Position numbers and translations under genes: made by a program. The notes beneath the pieces were generated by a model. It searched no databases. It was not told the origin of the DNA and saw only the letters and a program-made list of their open reading frames with translations. From Panorpa germanica (lineage: Eukaryota; Arthropoda; Insecta; Mecoptera; Panorpidae), in NCBI GenBank assembly GCA_963678705.1, contig OY783207.1:4960001-5024000 (forward strand): 64,000 bases of DNA. Direction: 5' to 3'. Below, one piece after another: positions 23,542-34,948 of this stretch; within the stretch, counting starts at the first letter, position 1; each line of letters opens with the position of its first letter.

Positions 23542-24413
23542 TACTGTAGATTTAATTAGATGACGCTCTTGTTTGTAAGTACTGCATCCATCGTAATATG
23601 TATCATTTAGTAGAAACTAGTTGACACTAAATATTATTTTATTACATATGCCTTTACTTAAGTTATGTAACAAGTTCCTTTCATTTATTTTACATAGATT
23701 TACACTATTATTAAACAAATCTGTATACAAAATTTCAATATGTGTCTCTATTCAGTCTATATTTTCGCTTTCCCCATTCTGACACAATTCCGGCCCCTAG
23801 TGTCCCTCCCCAAAGTACTTTTTCAATTCAATTACAGGGTATAAATTTAAGATTTGAAAAATAAAGGATAACTTTTTTACATTCCAATATTTCACATCCC
23901 GCTCTAAACTTCTGAATAGCTGCAATTACGGCCCACAGCGCCTCCGCTCTTTTGTACTATTCTCTCTATATATTAGGAGTCTTCCACTTACTCTACAGCC
24001 CACTCCTAAGAAAATACACATCTTAATCCATTTTCGTCAACATATAATCGTTATATTTACATTTTAGCATTACCCTTTTCCTTCACCCTAACACTAAATC
24101 AAATCAGTCAAATTTAAGACGTATCGATCATCTTTGTTTTGTATCCAAGAATAAATATATTAAATTATAGCTGTCCATATCTTTTATTAGATATTTCTGT
24201 CTCTAATAAGTAGATTAGTAGTTTTACATGTAAATGAAATTATAAAAATATCACATTCTATCTGTTTTATCAATTATAAATTGATTACATCCAGTTTAAA
24301 TATGATAGTTTATGATAGCTGAGAAACAAACTAATCACCAAGGTTTAAACTAACCTAAGAGAATTTAACAATCGTCCCTAAATAAATTGAACTGTGTTAT
24401 GTTAAAACATATC
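23542..24413. other. Non-coding DNA, pyrimidine-biased in the middle
   Basis: About 23760-24100 is C/T-rich on the plus strand (CTTTTCCTTCACCCTAAC), milder than the 9.2-kb tract. No gene supported. Confidence 0.45.
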
Positions 24414-24529
24414 CCGCATTACAAATAAACCTGTTATAAAATGTATACCAAGTATAAAGTCCGTCAGGATATGCTTATTATCAGTTAATACCTAGTATAA
24501 ATTTTATAACAGGTTCATTTGTAAAGCGG
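24414..24529. mobile_element. MITE family 3, full palindromic copy
   Basis: A 116-bp near-palindrome with ends CCGCATTACAAATAAACCTG and AGGTTCATTTGTAAAGCGG. The arms continue through TGTTATAAAATGTATACC / GGTATAAATTTTATAACA in family form. The unpaired centre is GTCCGTCAGGATATGCTTAT. Other copies: 32043-32366 (interrupted) and 55842-55948. Non-coding; can fold into a long hairpin in single-stranded form. Confidence 0.88.
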
Positions 24530-24687
24530 ATTTAGTTTAATTATTTGAATCAAGTTGAACTGTTGGAAACGAGTCTAATTTACAATATCACGTATACTCG
24601 TATTTAAATAAATCGTAGTTCACTTGTTTGAAACATTTCCGTTGTGATCTTCTTAACCTGGAGAATTGCCATCACAGCTATGGTAGT
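24530..24687. other. AT-rich spacer
   Basis: Nothing supported. Confidence 0.4.
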
Positions 24688-24717
24688 CGTAACGTAACGT
24701 CACGTCACGTCACGTAA
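24688..24717. repeat. Tandem CGTAA/CGTCA pentamers
   Basis: Six consecutive pentamers: CGTAA twice, CGTCA three times, CGTAA once. The overlapping ACGTCA words match the half-site of CREB/ATF factors. Regulatory use is speculative. Confidence 0.75.
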
Positions 24718-27700
24718 GGAATAGCTCTTAGATCGTGCAATGTACCTGTGTGGTTTAATATTCACCGCTCGTGCTGCCTCTCACATGTAGCGGCAAACGC
24801 AGCAATTAAACAGTACTTAATGACATCAGGAATAGTCTGTGATTTTTAAAGGAACATACTACTTCGACAAAAGAGCATTTAGGCAAGAGGAGGAAGGGGG
24901 GGGAGGGTATTCGACTTGAGTTAGTTTAGTTGTTACGTATTAACTAAAGTTGTTACGAATTAATTAAAATATGCAAATCCAATTACTATTGATAATAGAT
25001 GCTATTGGGTTAATAAATTTGTTTATTAGGTAAATATAAAAAGTAGATATTACATTAAATTGTAGAAAAGAAATCATCATACAGTTTCTAAGCTTATTGT
25101 GCCATTATTATTGGGCCATTTTATTTACAAGTTATTGTTGTTTGTATTTAAATCGATTACTGTTTCTCTTTATAGCTGGTTTTATAGGAAACATCGAACT
25201 TAATCTACTGTGAGTGCACCGCTTAAATTATTTATACTTTTTAGTCAGAAATTGCGCTGTAAAATATCAATTATGTACTCACAGACATCGTCAAAATTTA
25301 TATCCTTATAGACTTATTTTATACTACTTTAATTGTGATAATTGTAAGAGCAGAAATTCTAATTACGTCTCTAATAGTTAACATCATGGCAGTATCATTT
25401 AAGGCGTGTAGAAGCAAAGGGATGTAAGTGACAAATTATGAAATTTGAGATAACCAGCGCATACGATAGAAGATGTACTAAACTATTTAGTGGCACAGAG
25501 ATATAAGCGAAAACGTGATTAGTTTTTACTATATAGCGTAAATTCTAAAACCTACTGAAAGAAAACGTCTATACGATCTTTACTTTAAACTCGTTTTCTG
25601 AAGAATTTTATTTTTGTCATTTACATTCCTTTGCATCTAGATGCCTCATTTCTACAAGATCTGTAAGGTGTCTTTCTCAATATGAAAATTTAAAGAGTCC
25701 TGCGATATATTACACAGAAGAGCATCACACCTATATTTTTTAATAAACGGAAATTTGACAAAAGAAGTTAAAACTTTAGATGGGATATTTTTGTCACAAA
25801 TTCTATTCTATTAAGAACTAAAAACGAGCACTATAAGAATTTAAAAGTAAAAAATAGTTACTTATTTCTAACAATCTATTTAAAGGAAGCAAAAGGAAGA
25901 AAAATACACCATCAGAAGACAAGTTACAAGGTATCATGGTAGATGATCTAGCAGGATTGCAGAACATCAAGAGACGTATATTATATACAAGTTAAAAATG
26001 ACGATGATAGGCGAATATGATGTAGTCGTTGATATGATATAATATATTGATTCTATTAATGCAACATTTTAATTAATTAGTAGCACAAATTATGTAATAA
26101 TTAAAAATAACATTAAAGATAAAAACATATAATTGGCAATAGAGGCGATCCGGTCTAAGCCCGCACTCCTTGAAAGTATCTTTAATCTATAAACAAAAAA
26201 TTGTATCTTATTTTTATAGGGTCATTAAATACATAATTAATTAAATATATAATTCATTAAATCTACAAAATATAAACCATAATTAAACAAATCAAAAAAC
26301 AACATCGTCATTAAATATTAATATGTTATATTTAAAGAACAATAAAATTTCAGTTGCGAGTTTGTAACATTAAACTAGACTAGATTAGTTGGCTGGTAAA
26401 TAGTGAGCTTAGCTAACGGTGAGTTCACGTTCAAAATGTTTGCGTCAAATACAGTCACGAATGTTTCTGTGTTCTCCGATTGTTTGATATGTGCTAATGT
26501 CTTGCAAATGTCGATAAGAAATATGTTGCATCATAGATTGAAAGATAAAATGTATTCACAAACAGTGGCGGCGGATTTACTAGCATTTACAGCGCCCCAT
26601 AATATTGGGGGTTCTATGAAGATTGTTTATTTTGATTGGAGAAATATATTTCGCTTTGTATTTGTTCCCCCTGGATTTGGTTATGACAAAACTTTAACTT
26701 AGTGACTAGATGCAATTTAATTTGGCGTGAGAGCAAGTATGAAATAAAGAAGTAGAGGTCCCACTATATTCAAAGCGTAAACGTCTCGAATTAAAAAGTA
26801 AAAATTGAATATTTAATTGATTAATTTCAGTGTGTTGATTCAAAATGTTTTGTTTGCCAGCTAAAAATGTTTTCTTTTGCAATATCTTCCTACTTTTAGG
26901 ACCTAAGATAAAGACAGACCTTCCTTTTAAATGATATATGATATGTTTATATATTATAATAGGTTTAACTCGTTTTTAATGTTATCCGTTATTTTGAATC
27001 ATTACTTATTTTCAGTAAAGTGGTCAGAGTGCAATATCTACCAAATATACAAAAAATGTTGTGACCACAAATTATAGGAAATTGAGTCTTCTATCGATTG
27101 ATAATAACTATTTTTGTGAGTCGTTTTTAGCCATCATTGAGTCTTGTAACTAAATTAATCATAAATGTTAATTTAAGTTTCTTTTTGTCAAGTTGTCTGA
27201 ATCTATACTCAGATAACTCATAAATAGAGAAAAAAAATGTTATAATGCAGATAAACTAATGCTTTAAACTCAAATATTGTTTTCGTCGTTCTATCTCTCA
27301 TTAAACTGGGTGACTAATATATAAATCCTCTTTTAGGACCTAATCCGTCACTGTTTTTCTATGTGAATATATACAGTGTAAACTAGAACACATTCAGTTG
27401 CGTAACACAAAGTGTGTGAGCTACGTAATACTTTAAATATTTTTTAGACATTAAATTTCTTCAAACAGATTGTTTTCAATGTTTACATGTTGTTTTTCTT
27501 TATCTTGCATCAATTTATTAATCATAAAAATATGTTTGTTACTAAAAATGAATACTAAAAGTATATACACTGATATAAATAATATAATAACCGTATAACC
27601 TTCTTACTAAACTGCAGTTACAAGCCAAAAACTTATCTGATTCGTATCTAAGGTACAGAACTTATGATTGATGCCGGATATGTCCCTGTTTATTTCTCAA

Positions 27701-30700
27701 TAAAATATCCTCATAAAGATAAGACAAATCCCTACATAAGATATGGTTTACATGTTGAACTTGAATGACATTTATAGTGAAGTTGTTGCAGTGAGAGTTG
27801 CCAACGTTTTTATATTTGATCAGCACCAAACAAATTAAGAAAGCTTAAAAAATATCAAGAGCCATTTGTTAATTATGTCACGCGCCTATTTTTATTTTCT
27901 ATTGACTTTGCTGTATTTGTATTGCATTATTGTTTGTATATCATATTTACGCAGCGTAATGCCACTGCTGAGTGCAAAAGATTTTTCATTTAGATGTCTA
28001 AATAAAATATTTGATCGCTGTGTGTCAGGTTTCTACATAGCGTGGATTTATTTACAGTATAAGCTGTCCCGACTTGCATTAAACTCTGGGAAACAACTAG
28101 TGTTTCAAACATAGAAATACTTGAAAGATGACAATAAAGACAATTATGTATATCTTGTAATACATAAACAAAAAAAATATAAACCATGACAAATACAACA
28201 TTTTATACAAATACATACATTTTAATACAAATTAAATAGAGAAATGCGTTTTAAGATACATTTTGGTCTAAATTTGTTAAAGAATTCTTTGTAAATGCAC
28301 TGTATATGTTATGCAAATTAATATTCTGGCATCTGAATTTTTTTGAATACCTAGTTCTAAAATATGCTTTAGAATTGTTCTAAAATTTTAACAGTTTTGT
28401 TTTTGGAGTGTTCCTTATTGTTCAGATTATAACGTAGCATTGCCACAATGGCAATTTATTACGAAAAAATTTTTTTTCATAGTTTAGGACCACTTCACTA
28501 ATTTATACAAATTACCAGTTTCAATTGATTTTAATATTTGTTACTACAAATAAATCAAATAAATGTGACTTTTAAAAAGAAAGTCTTTCTAAATTGAAGA
28601 AGTCTTTTCATCTACCATCCAAATGAAATAAAAGTTTACGTTTGAAGAATACTTCAAGTTTAGTTTTCTTAATATGAAAGTTGTTTTTATATTAGCCCAC
28701 TTATGTTTACTATATTAATATAAATAATAACAATAAAATTCTATATTCTCTATAAAAAACGAAATGACTAAATAAAACATAATGTTAGTAATTATTATTA
28801 TAAATATTATTGGATATAAAATATTCAATTAAAATATATATATCGCGGAAGGAACATGTAATTTTAATCTTAATTGCAATCACATTTAACAGCTAATTTA
28901 AAACAAATATAAATATACCCTGGACAACATAAACCGGCGTGGCACGGAGCGACATTTAGTTCTCACATGAGGATAATACCGTACCTGTACAAGTGGGTAT
29001 CAATACGAGATAATCAGACGTCACTTCCGTTTCATTTGATTCTCAGAAAATTCTTGTACCTTCATTGAAACCAGTGCTTAACCAGTTTAGAGAGATATCA
29101 GTACTCAATCGATTACGGTTTGAGATCTTATGGAATCTCATTTGAAGAAGGTATGAATGGTCGATTGGAAAGATGCTGCACGCTGGAGATAATGGTCTTC
29201 TACTAGAGGTATCGCAATCGGGATGCATTAGTAGATTAGATCTAACTTGATATTATGTTCTTCCGTGGAATACTTGATATAGAAAACAAAGCATTTGTGT
29301 TTTTCAAATTTATTGTATAAATAGAATTGAAATTTTACCTAAAAATTTAGAATGAATCTGAAGTTGTAATTGTAGGAAAAATTATATTCCATGGTATATT
29401 AGAAAAGTATCGTGCTACCAATTTTAAAAAAAAAATTAACCGTTACTTTTTAAACTTTGAATTACGTTTATGTCAATATTTTTCAGCAACGGCTTTTTGG
29501 AAGCAGTCCTTGGACTTTCTAAAAAGAAAGAAGCGAATTCTTCTGCTAATAAGCAGTTTGAAAATTTATTATTTCCCGAAGTTGCATTTTATAGCTTTAA
29601 CATTAAACGTCTTAAAAAAGAACAGTCTAAAAATTAAAAAAAAGATAATTTTTATAAGTAAACTTACATGTGAGACGGTCTTTCATCTCTTGGAATCATT
29701 TTGTGTGATTTCTGAAAATCGTTCTGAAAAAAAAAAGAAAATTTGTTAATCATAAATTTCTTGAAATAATAGATAGAATTGGATATTTCTCGAACACTTA
29801 TTGAAGACTTTTAAATAAGATGTTTTGCATCTTACATTTTATCTAAAGAGACATAATAGGCTTACAATAAATTATTAAGAGACTGTTTCCAAATCAACCG
29901 CTAATAAATCGACTGCTAGCTTCCTCAAGATATACTAAAGAATTCCTTTGTAAGTCATCTTTATCTTTAAATCTAATCTATAGAGATGCATTTCAGTTAA
30001 GAAACATATAAGGTGTTGAATGGGTAATATGTTTTACATCTGTTACAGCAGTTCCATACAAAATACTTAAATAATATTTATGACCTTTCCTATAAAAATA
30101 TATAAAGCATTTGTTAGAAGAATGACAATAAATTATAGCCAAGCGGGGAAAAGTCAATCTAGTGCTACAAATACTAGGTAAATCGACTAGGCACGCTATC
30201 TAATATACAGTTACAAAGATAGTACTAGATATAGTATTATCACCCAGATAGGAAATGGAATTAGCGTATGGCAACGTAGCAAGTGTAAACCTGCATTGCA
30301 AAACAATTTTCAACCTGGGTAGATATACATTTATTTTAAAATCTTTACAAGTATAAAATTATGCAAACAATATAGATCAAATAGCGATTTATATATAGAA
30401 TATAATTATATTCAATCAAGATCATGTAAAATAAATTATACCACGCATTTATGCAAGTAGAAAATAAAATATTTTCTCATACAGTAGCTTGAAATATTTG
30501 CATAGCAATATAAACCTACGTAGTCGACAAATAATAACAAAATTATAATATAGTTGAAACAGTAAATATGTAACAATTTAATGAGTCTTACATATACATA
30601 TATATACATTCAGGTATATATATACCAGCTGTGTAATATATTAATGTTATTTACATATTCAGCCCAGTGTTTTATCAATTATAATATATGTACAGTTCGA

Positions 30701-31307
30701 TTTTTATATAGAAGCAACAAATCAATGTCACTATAATTAAAACGCTTATAATAAACAATATGACACTACACCTATACACATATATGTAAATAAATACTAC
30801 TTCCCCCACCCCCCATACCTAATTATTAGTAAATATTCATATGGTAACACATAGAACAAATATATGTTAGTCAAGTAAATGATACCTTATTTATCAAAAC
30901 TCTGATTTGTTAGAACATGAAACTTCTGAATAAAAACAATAAGCATCATTGGTCAAGATGTTTAAGTCACGCCTTTTATTTAACAGGTGTATAAAGAAAA
31001 TAGGAGGAGTTAATATATTGTATATACCTGTAATATAAACAAAGTATATAGAAAGTTTACCTCTGTGTTGAATATAAGTAGCTAAAGGTAAAGTAAATAA
31101 CTTATATATTGTTTTCTATAGAGAGTACTGTTTGGTCTTGACTGTATGATATGTTGACTTTGAAATATCTTTACCTGTACGTTTTTATTCAAGTATTTTT
31201 TCTACGTTCTTTTTTTAAACTTGATTTATTTACTTTGTACAACGTTGTACATTTTATTGTTACTGATTATGAAATAAAGTTAAAAAAATTAATTAGCTTG
31301 TAGTAAG
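24718..31307. other. Long non-coding AT-rich stretch
   Basis: No exon or intact element could be supported in 6.6 kb. The frame at 26403-26702 lacks an ATG and splice signals. About 28920-29240 is somewhat GC-richer but shows no splice-bounded frame. About 30150-30340 carries degraded words of the old repeat (ACCTGCATTGCAAAACAATT, TAGCAAGTGTAAACC). A perfect palindrome GGTATATATATACC lies at about 30613. Confidence 0.5.
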
Positions 31308-31547
31308 CTAGCAGAGCAAGGCTATTTCATACCTGGTTGTAGAGATTATACCTGTTATCTTACACTTGAGTTTCTTGCCTGCACTACCGTTGAAGTCTCC
31401 ATACGTTATTTTTAACGTTCGTTCAAGGTCATTGCATATGTTCAACCGTGCTTCAAACAGCCACGATTCCCGCATGCGTTGTTTTTGCTGTGCACGTGTG
31501 AGCCGCCTTGTGAGCGACTTTACCTGTACGCCGTAAGGTGTATTCAT
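31308..31547 (-). other. GC-richer island, possible minus-strand exon
   Basis: In clear contrast with its surroundings, this 240-bp stretch has many CpG dinucleotides and is open for 79 codons on the minus strand from an ATG (segments MNTPYGVQVKSLTRRL and RLNICNDLERTLKITY). Potential internal donors (AAGT/GTAAGA, ACAG/GTATAA) and a weak acceptor (GGCGTACAG) are visible. The predicted peptide is basic and hydrophilic with no domain that I recognise. It may be an exon of an unseen minus-strand gene, a conserved non-coding element, or chance. Confidence 0.22.
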
Positions 31548-31744
31548 AAAGATACAACATTATACATACGTTCTTGATGTCAGGTGTTTTTGTTTTATAA
31601 TAAATATATACTGGTATAATAATTATTAATATAATTACTTACTTTATATGGTTATACAAGTTAATGAAGCTACAATGTAATCAGTTGCGTTTTATATGTA
31701 TTTTATATTGCTCTTAATTTAATTAATTTTTATACCAGCTGAAA

Positions 31745-32035
31745 TTTGTCAAATAATACCCAGGTTGAAATGAACCTTGGAAGCAAGCTTGTGGCAAAGT
31801 AATTGCAAGACTAGGATATAGTAATATTTAATATTTACAAAGGAATTCTTGTCATTATAGCACCCAGGTACAGACAATGCAAGTTTTATACGTGCTACGT
31901 TGTCACAAGCTAATTCCTAGAAACATTTTCTACTTTTTATATAGAAATTGCTTTGCATTGACAGGTTTATATTTACTACCTTACCAAGAGGTAACTCCTA
32001 GGTTCCTTTTCTACCTGGGATAGATGACCATAAAA
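31745..32035. repeat. Ancient degenerate interspersed repeat (best copy)
   Basis: Contains CAGACAATGCAAGTTTTATA, GTGCTACGTTGTCACAAGCT, TTTCTACTTTTTATATAG and TTCTACCTGGGATAGATG. Diverged relatives of these words recur near 7610-7830, 11220-11420, 30150-30340, 35850-36010 and 37960-38290. Ends and class cannot be determined. Confidence 0.4.
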
Positions 32036-32042
32036 ATTTCAT

Positions 32043-32366
32043 ACTAATAAACCTGTTATAAAATTTATATCAGGTATAAACTACGTCCGGGCGGCCTTAT
32101 TATCAGTTTATACCTGGTATAAATTTTATATAGTCCAAATTACGATAGTTCGGCGACAAGTTATACTTAAAAGAGGTTATAAGAGCGGTATAAATCTATA
32201 ATACGATAATTAATTTTATCTTATTCGTTTCTATATACATTATAGAAAAATAAGTGAGACAGTGCTTTTTAGTTATGTTGGCAGTTTATACCCCACAACC
32301 TGTTTTAAGTATGAGTCGCTGTCGAACTCTCGTAATTTGAACTATAACTGGTTATTAGTAAGGCGG
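32043..32366. mobile_element. MITE family 3, split by a nested MITE
   Basis: The left part (32043-32130) runs from ACTAATAAACCTGTTATA to GGTATAAATTTTATA. The right part (32345-32366) is TAACTGGTTATTAGTAAGGCGG. Joined across the insertion, the two parts correspond to the intact copy at 24414-24529. The interrupting sequence is the family-2 MITE at 32131-32344. Confidence 0.88.
32131..32344. mobile_element. MITE family 2, nested in MITE family 3
   Basis: A 214-bp copy beginning TAGTCCAAATTACGATAG and ending CTCTCGTAATTTGAACTA. It has TA at both flanks, where the intact family-3 copy has a single TA at the same position (TTTTATAACAGG). This copy retains the ~45-bp segment that is missing from the copy at 23373. 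Confidence 0.92.
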
Positions 32367-33224
32367 ATAAAATATTCAGTCATAATACCATTAGTACTAT
32401 GCCACATAGTAATTTTAACTGTATATTTCTCTAAGTATACTTTTTATTTGTTTATTTTTGTATCGATATTAAATTAAGTGGTCGTTAACTAAATAAAGTG
32501 ATAATGCATACACACCTGATGATATATTTTGATAAGGATTGAACAATATCAGTTTAAAAAACTTTTTGTTAAATAACTTTATATGAATCTGACATCTTTC
32601 TTTCTTGTTCCTTTTAAAACCAGCTTGTCCATATCCTGTAGGATCCGATCCCTTAAGAAACCTTCTGTGATGGAGGTACAAGGGAATATTGATTTGATAG
32701 AAGATAGAGGATATAGTGGTGGTACCTTTACAGGTTATGGGTTCAGGTTTTACCATCTCGCGTTCTGAATAACTTGATGCAAATGTTGCACCTGACGTAC
32801 CACTCTTTGCAGCCAGAACTTGACTGTAAATGTATTGTAGAATGAACCTGGTGTATCACCTGCCAATATGTTTTGTGAGCTCACCAATACCAACACTAAC
32901 CCATATATACTTATACCAATACCTATATCGTACTCCATATCAACATCCTGAATGATTCAAGCGCTTTTCTTATATAAAGTATACTACCATATGACGAAGA
33001 TATGTACACTCAAGGAAATTATAAAAATATTTTTGTTCTCTTTAATAAATATTGGTTATTGTCGTTTATATAATTGAAGATATTTGGTTACGAATTTATC
33101 AAACTTTATAGTTTTAATTTTCAATGTGTTATTAATGTATCAAGCTCAATTCTCAAAATTGCAAGTTATTGTTTATTTTGGAAAACTTAAAAAGCATTTA
33201 AATTAAAAATTTATGATTTAAGCC
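32367..33224. other. Non-coding DNA with repeated CAGGT/ACCTG words
   Basis: Overlapping open frames exist on both strands at 32469-32938 (61-95 codons), including a minus-strand stretch VSSQNILAGDTPGSFYNTF. None is recognised and no consistent splice pattern was seen. Composition is less AT-rich than the flanks. Confidence 0.4.
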
Positions 33225-33677
33225 TCATTCCCACTCACTGTTTTGATATTTAATGTACTGTTTTTATTTAATATTGTAATCAAGATTTCAGGTTCTCGTT
33301 TAAGCATTCCTTTCACATTTGTGTTTTAATTTAAGTTTAGTTAATTTAGTTGGTGCGTATGCATTGTTAGTAATATAAATGTTAACAGTTCAACAAATTT
33401 GTATGTGAAATAATTAAAATTGCTATTTTTAATAACAATTAGTAATAGAAATTGTTTTCACTTCTATATTTTTCAAAAACTGCATTTTAGAGGTTATAAT
33501 ACAATACAGTTTTTCCTAATTTAATATTTTTAATTTAAGACATTGGACCTTGTAAGGTTAATTAAGAAAACTTAAAAAAAAAATTAAATTAAAAATGGTA
33601 CTGTGAATGACTACGCGTATTGCCATATGTCAAACAATTAATTAACAAAATTAAATTAAAGCAGTGAGTAGGAATGA
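33225..33677. mobile_element. MITE family 1, inverted orientation, with possible target duplication
   Basis: A 453-bp copy from TCATTCCCACTCACTG to CAGTGAGTAGGAATGA. The flanking words ATTTAAGCC (left) and ATTTAAGTC (right, after one T) may be a 9-bp target duplication with one mismatch. A duplication of that size would suit a Mutator-like or other 8-9-bp-target transposon, but the other copies do not confirm it. Confidence 0.85.
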
Positions 33678-34735
33678 TATTTAAGTCATCGTATTTAATT
33701 TTAAGTTATTAAAACTAGAAAAAACGTGAACTAGACCTACAATATTGAATAAATATATACACTAATTAAAATCTATATCGTAATAACAATTTTCTATAAA
33801 ATAAATATTCATTGCAATCAAATATCTTGTTGGCAGGTTGCATTCCTGCATTTCTATCACTAGTGTACCTCAGATCGCGGTCTGCGCTATATTCATGGTA
33901 ACTGGAGTATCTGCGGTCTTTCTGTATAACTGGAGATACAAACATCACACACACATACATACAAATCCATCTTATATACAACCTAATATAATAACCAACA
34001 CAAACAAACACTTAAAGTGTAGTAGTGACTTACAGTGGCTTAAAGTCGTTCATATTAAACTTAAAAAAATAGTAGTGGGGGGATATATATGGATTAAAAT
34101 ATATAGACTACAAACATAAGAAAGCAAAAATAAAAAATATAAAGCATTTGGATGATCTCTTCTTACATCAGGTAAGAAAAGAAGCTCGCAAGATACCACT
34201 AATACATATATACGATAAACACTAATACATTCATAAAAGCGAAGACTAAGAAGGTCAATGTTAGATGGGACCGCTTTAGCGTATACGAGAAGTTTACTAT
34301 AACAACTTGACTTTTGGTTCAGTATACTGATAGCTACCGCCGTGCTTAGGTTAGGCCGCTAGGGGTACCACAATAAGGAACAACGTGAATCGATTCAAAT
34401 AAATCAATAATATTTTAAATAAAAATAAAAATAGTGTTGTGAATTATTGTGCTATATGTTATCAAATAATTTCGTGGTGAAAATATAGTGTTGACAGTTT
34501 ATATAATTAAATATATGTCCAAAAACAATTAATTAAACTACGTACAATGTTTTTAAAATGACAATTAATTTGTGATTGCAATAAGAGTGTTTACATTATA
34601 TATTTTGAACAAAATATAAACAATTATGTTAATATAAATAAATAAATATATATTTATAAACCCCTGCCAGTGAATTAACAATTAAAGGACTTTTTTAATC
34701 GCTGTTATTTTCGGTGGTATTAAAGATATTTAAAT
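33678..34735 (+). promoter_or_regulatory. Upstream region / 5' UTR of the PR-domain gene
   Basis: DNA immediately 5' of the ATG at 34736. It contains a strong donor-like CATCAG/GTAAGA at about 34171, which could end an upstream untranslated exon, and a CpG-bearing patch at about 34320-34395 (CGCCGTGCTTAGGTTAGGCC). No TATA/initiator pair can be assigned with confidence, so the transcription start is unknown. Short frames on both strands here are not supported. Confidence 0.35.
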
Positions 34736-34948
34736 ATGGAGACTTGCGTATTAATCCCACAAGAGTTTAGCCTGGTTGTGAGTCCTGCAGCAGGATCAGG
34801 AACTCCTAGAGGAAGTTCAACGGTGTCAGATAAGATGATAAGCGTATGGACTACTGCGAGAGTACCACAAGGATCTTTGTGTTATCCTTTTCAAGGAACT
34901 GTAAGGCTGGACAAACTTGATGTATATTCTTATGTGGAAGAAGATGAT
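34736..34948 (+). CDS. First coding exon of a PR/SET-domain zinc-finger factor, probably hamlet-like
   Basis: The exon begins at an ATG in a good context (AAATATGG) and runs 71 codons to a phase-0 boundary followed by a consensus donor GTGAGT (34949-34954). Read-through into the intron meets an in-frame stop within nine codons, which supports the splice. Residues 1-30 include the run LIPQEFSLVVSPAAGSG; residues about 36-71 include SVWTTARVPQGSLCYPFQG then TVRLDKLDVYSYVEEDD. An 'IP.(E/D)F.L' opening followed by a 'VWTT..(I/V)..G...PF.G' block is the N-terminal edge of the PR (PRDI-BF1/RIZ, SET-related) domain of PRDM proteins. In the family this domain precedes C2H2 zinc-finger arrays, and the proteins are nuclear transcription regulators. 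From memory of insect proteins, the closest fit is hamlet (PRDM3/16 type), which specifies neuron subtype and dendrite form. Exon confidence is high; assignment to hamlet rather than another PRDM member is moderate. Codon use is clearly less AT-biased than the surroundings. The rest of the PR domain and the zinc fingers are not in this window. Confidence 0.82.

Noticed and set aside
26403..26702. 99-codon plus-strand frame with fairly protein-like composition
   Set aside because: It starts at GTG, has no flanking splice sites that I could identify, and no recognised motif. Left out of the gene list as unsupported.
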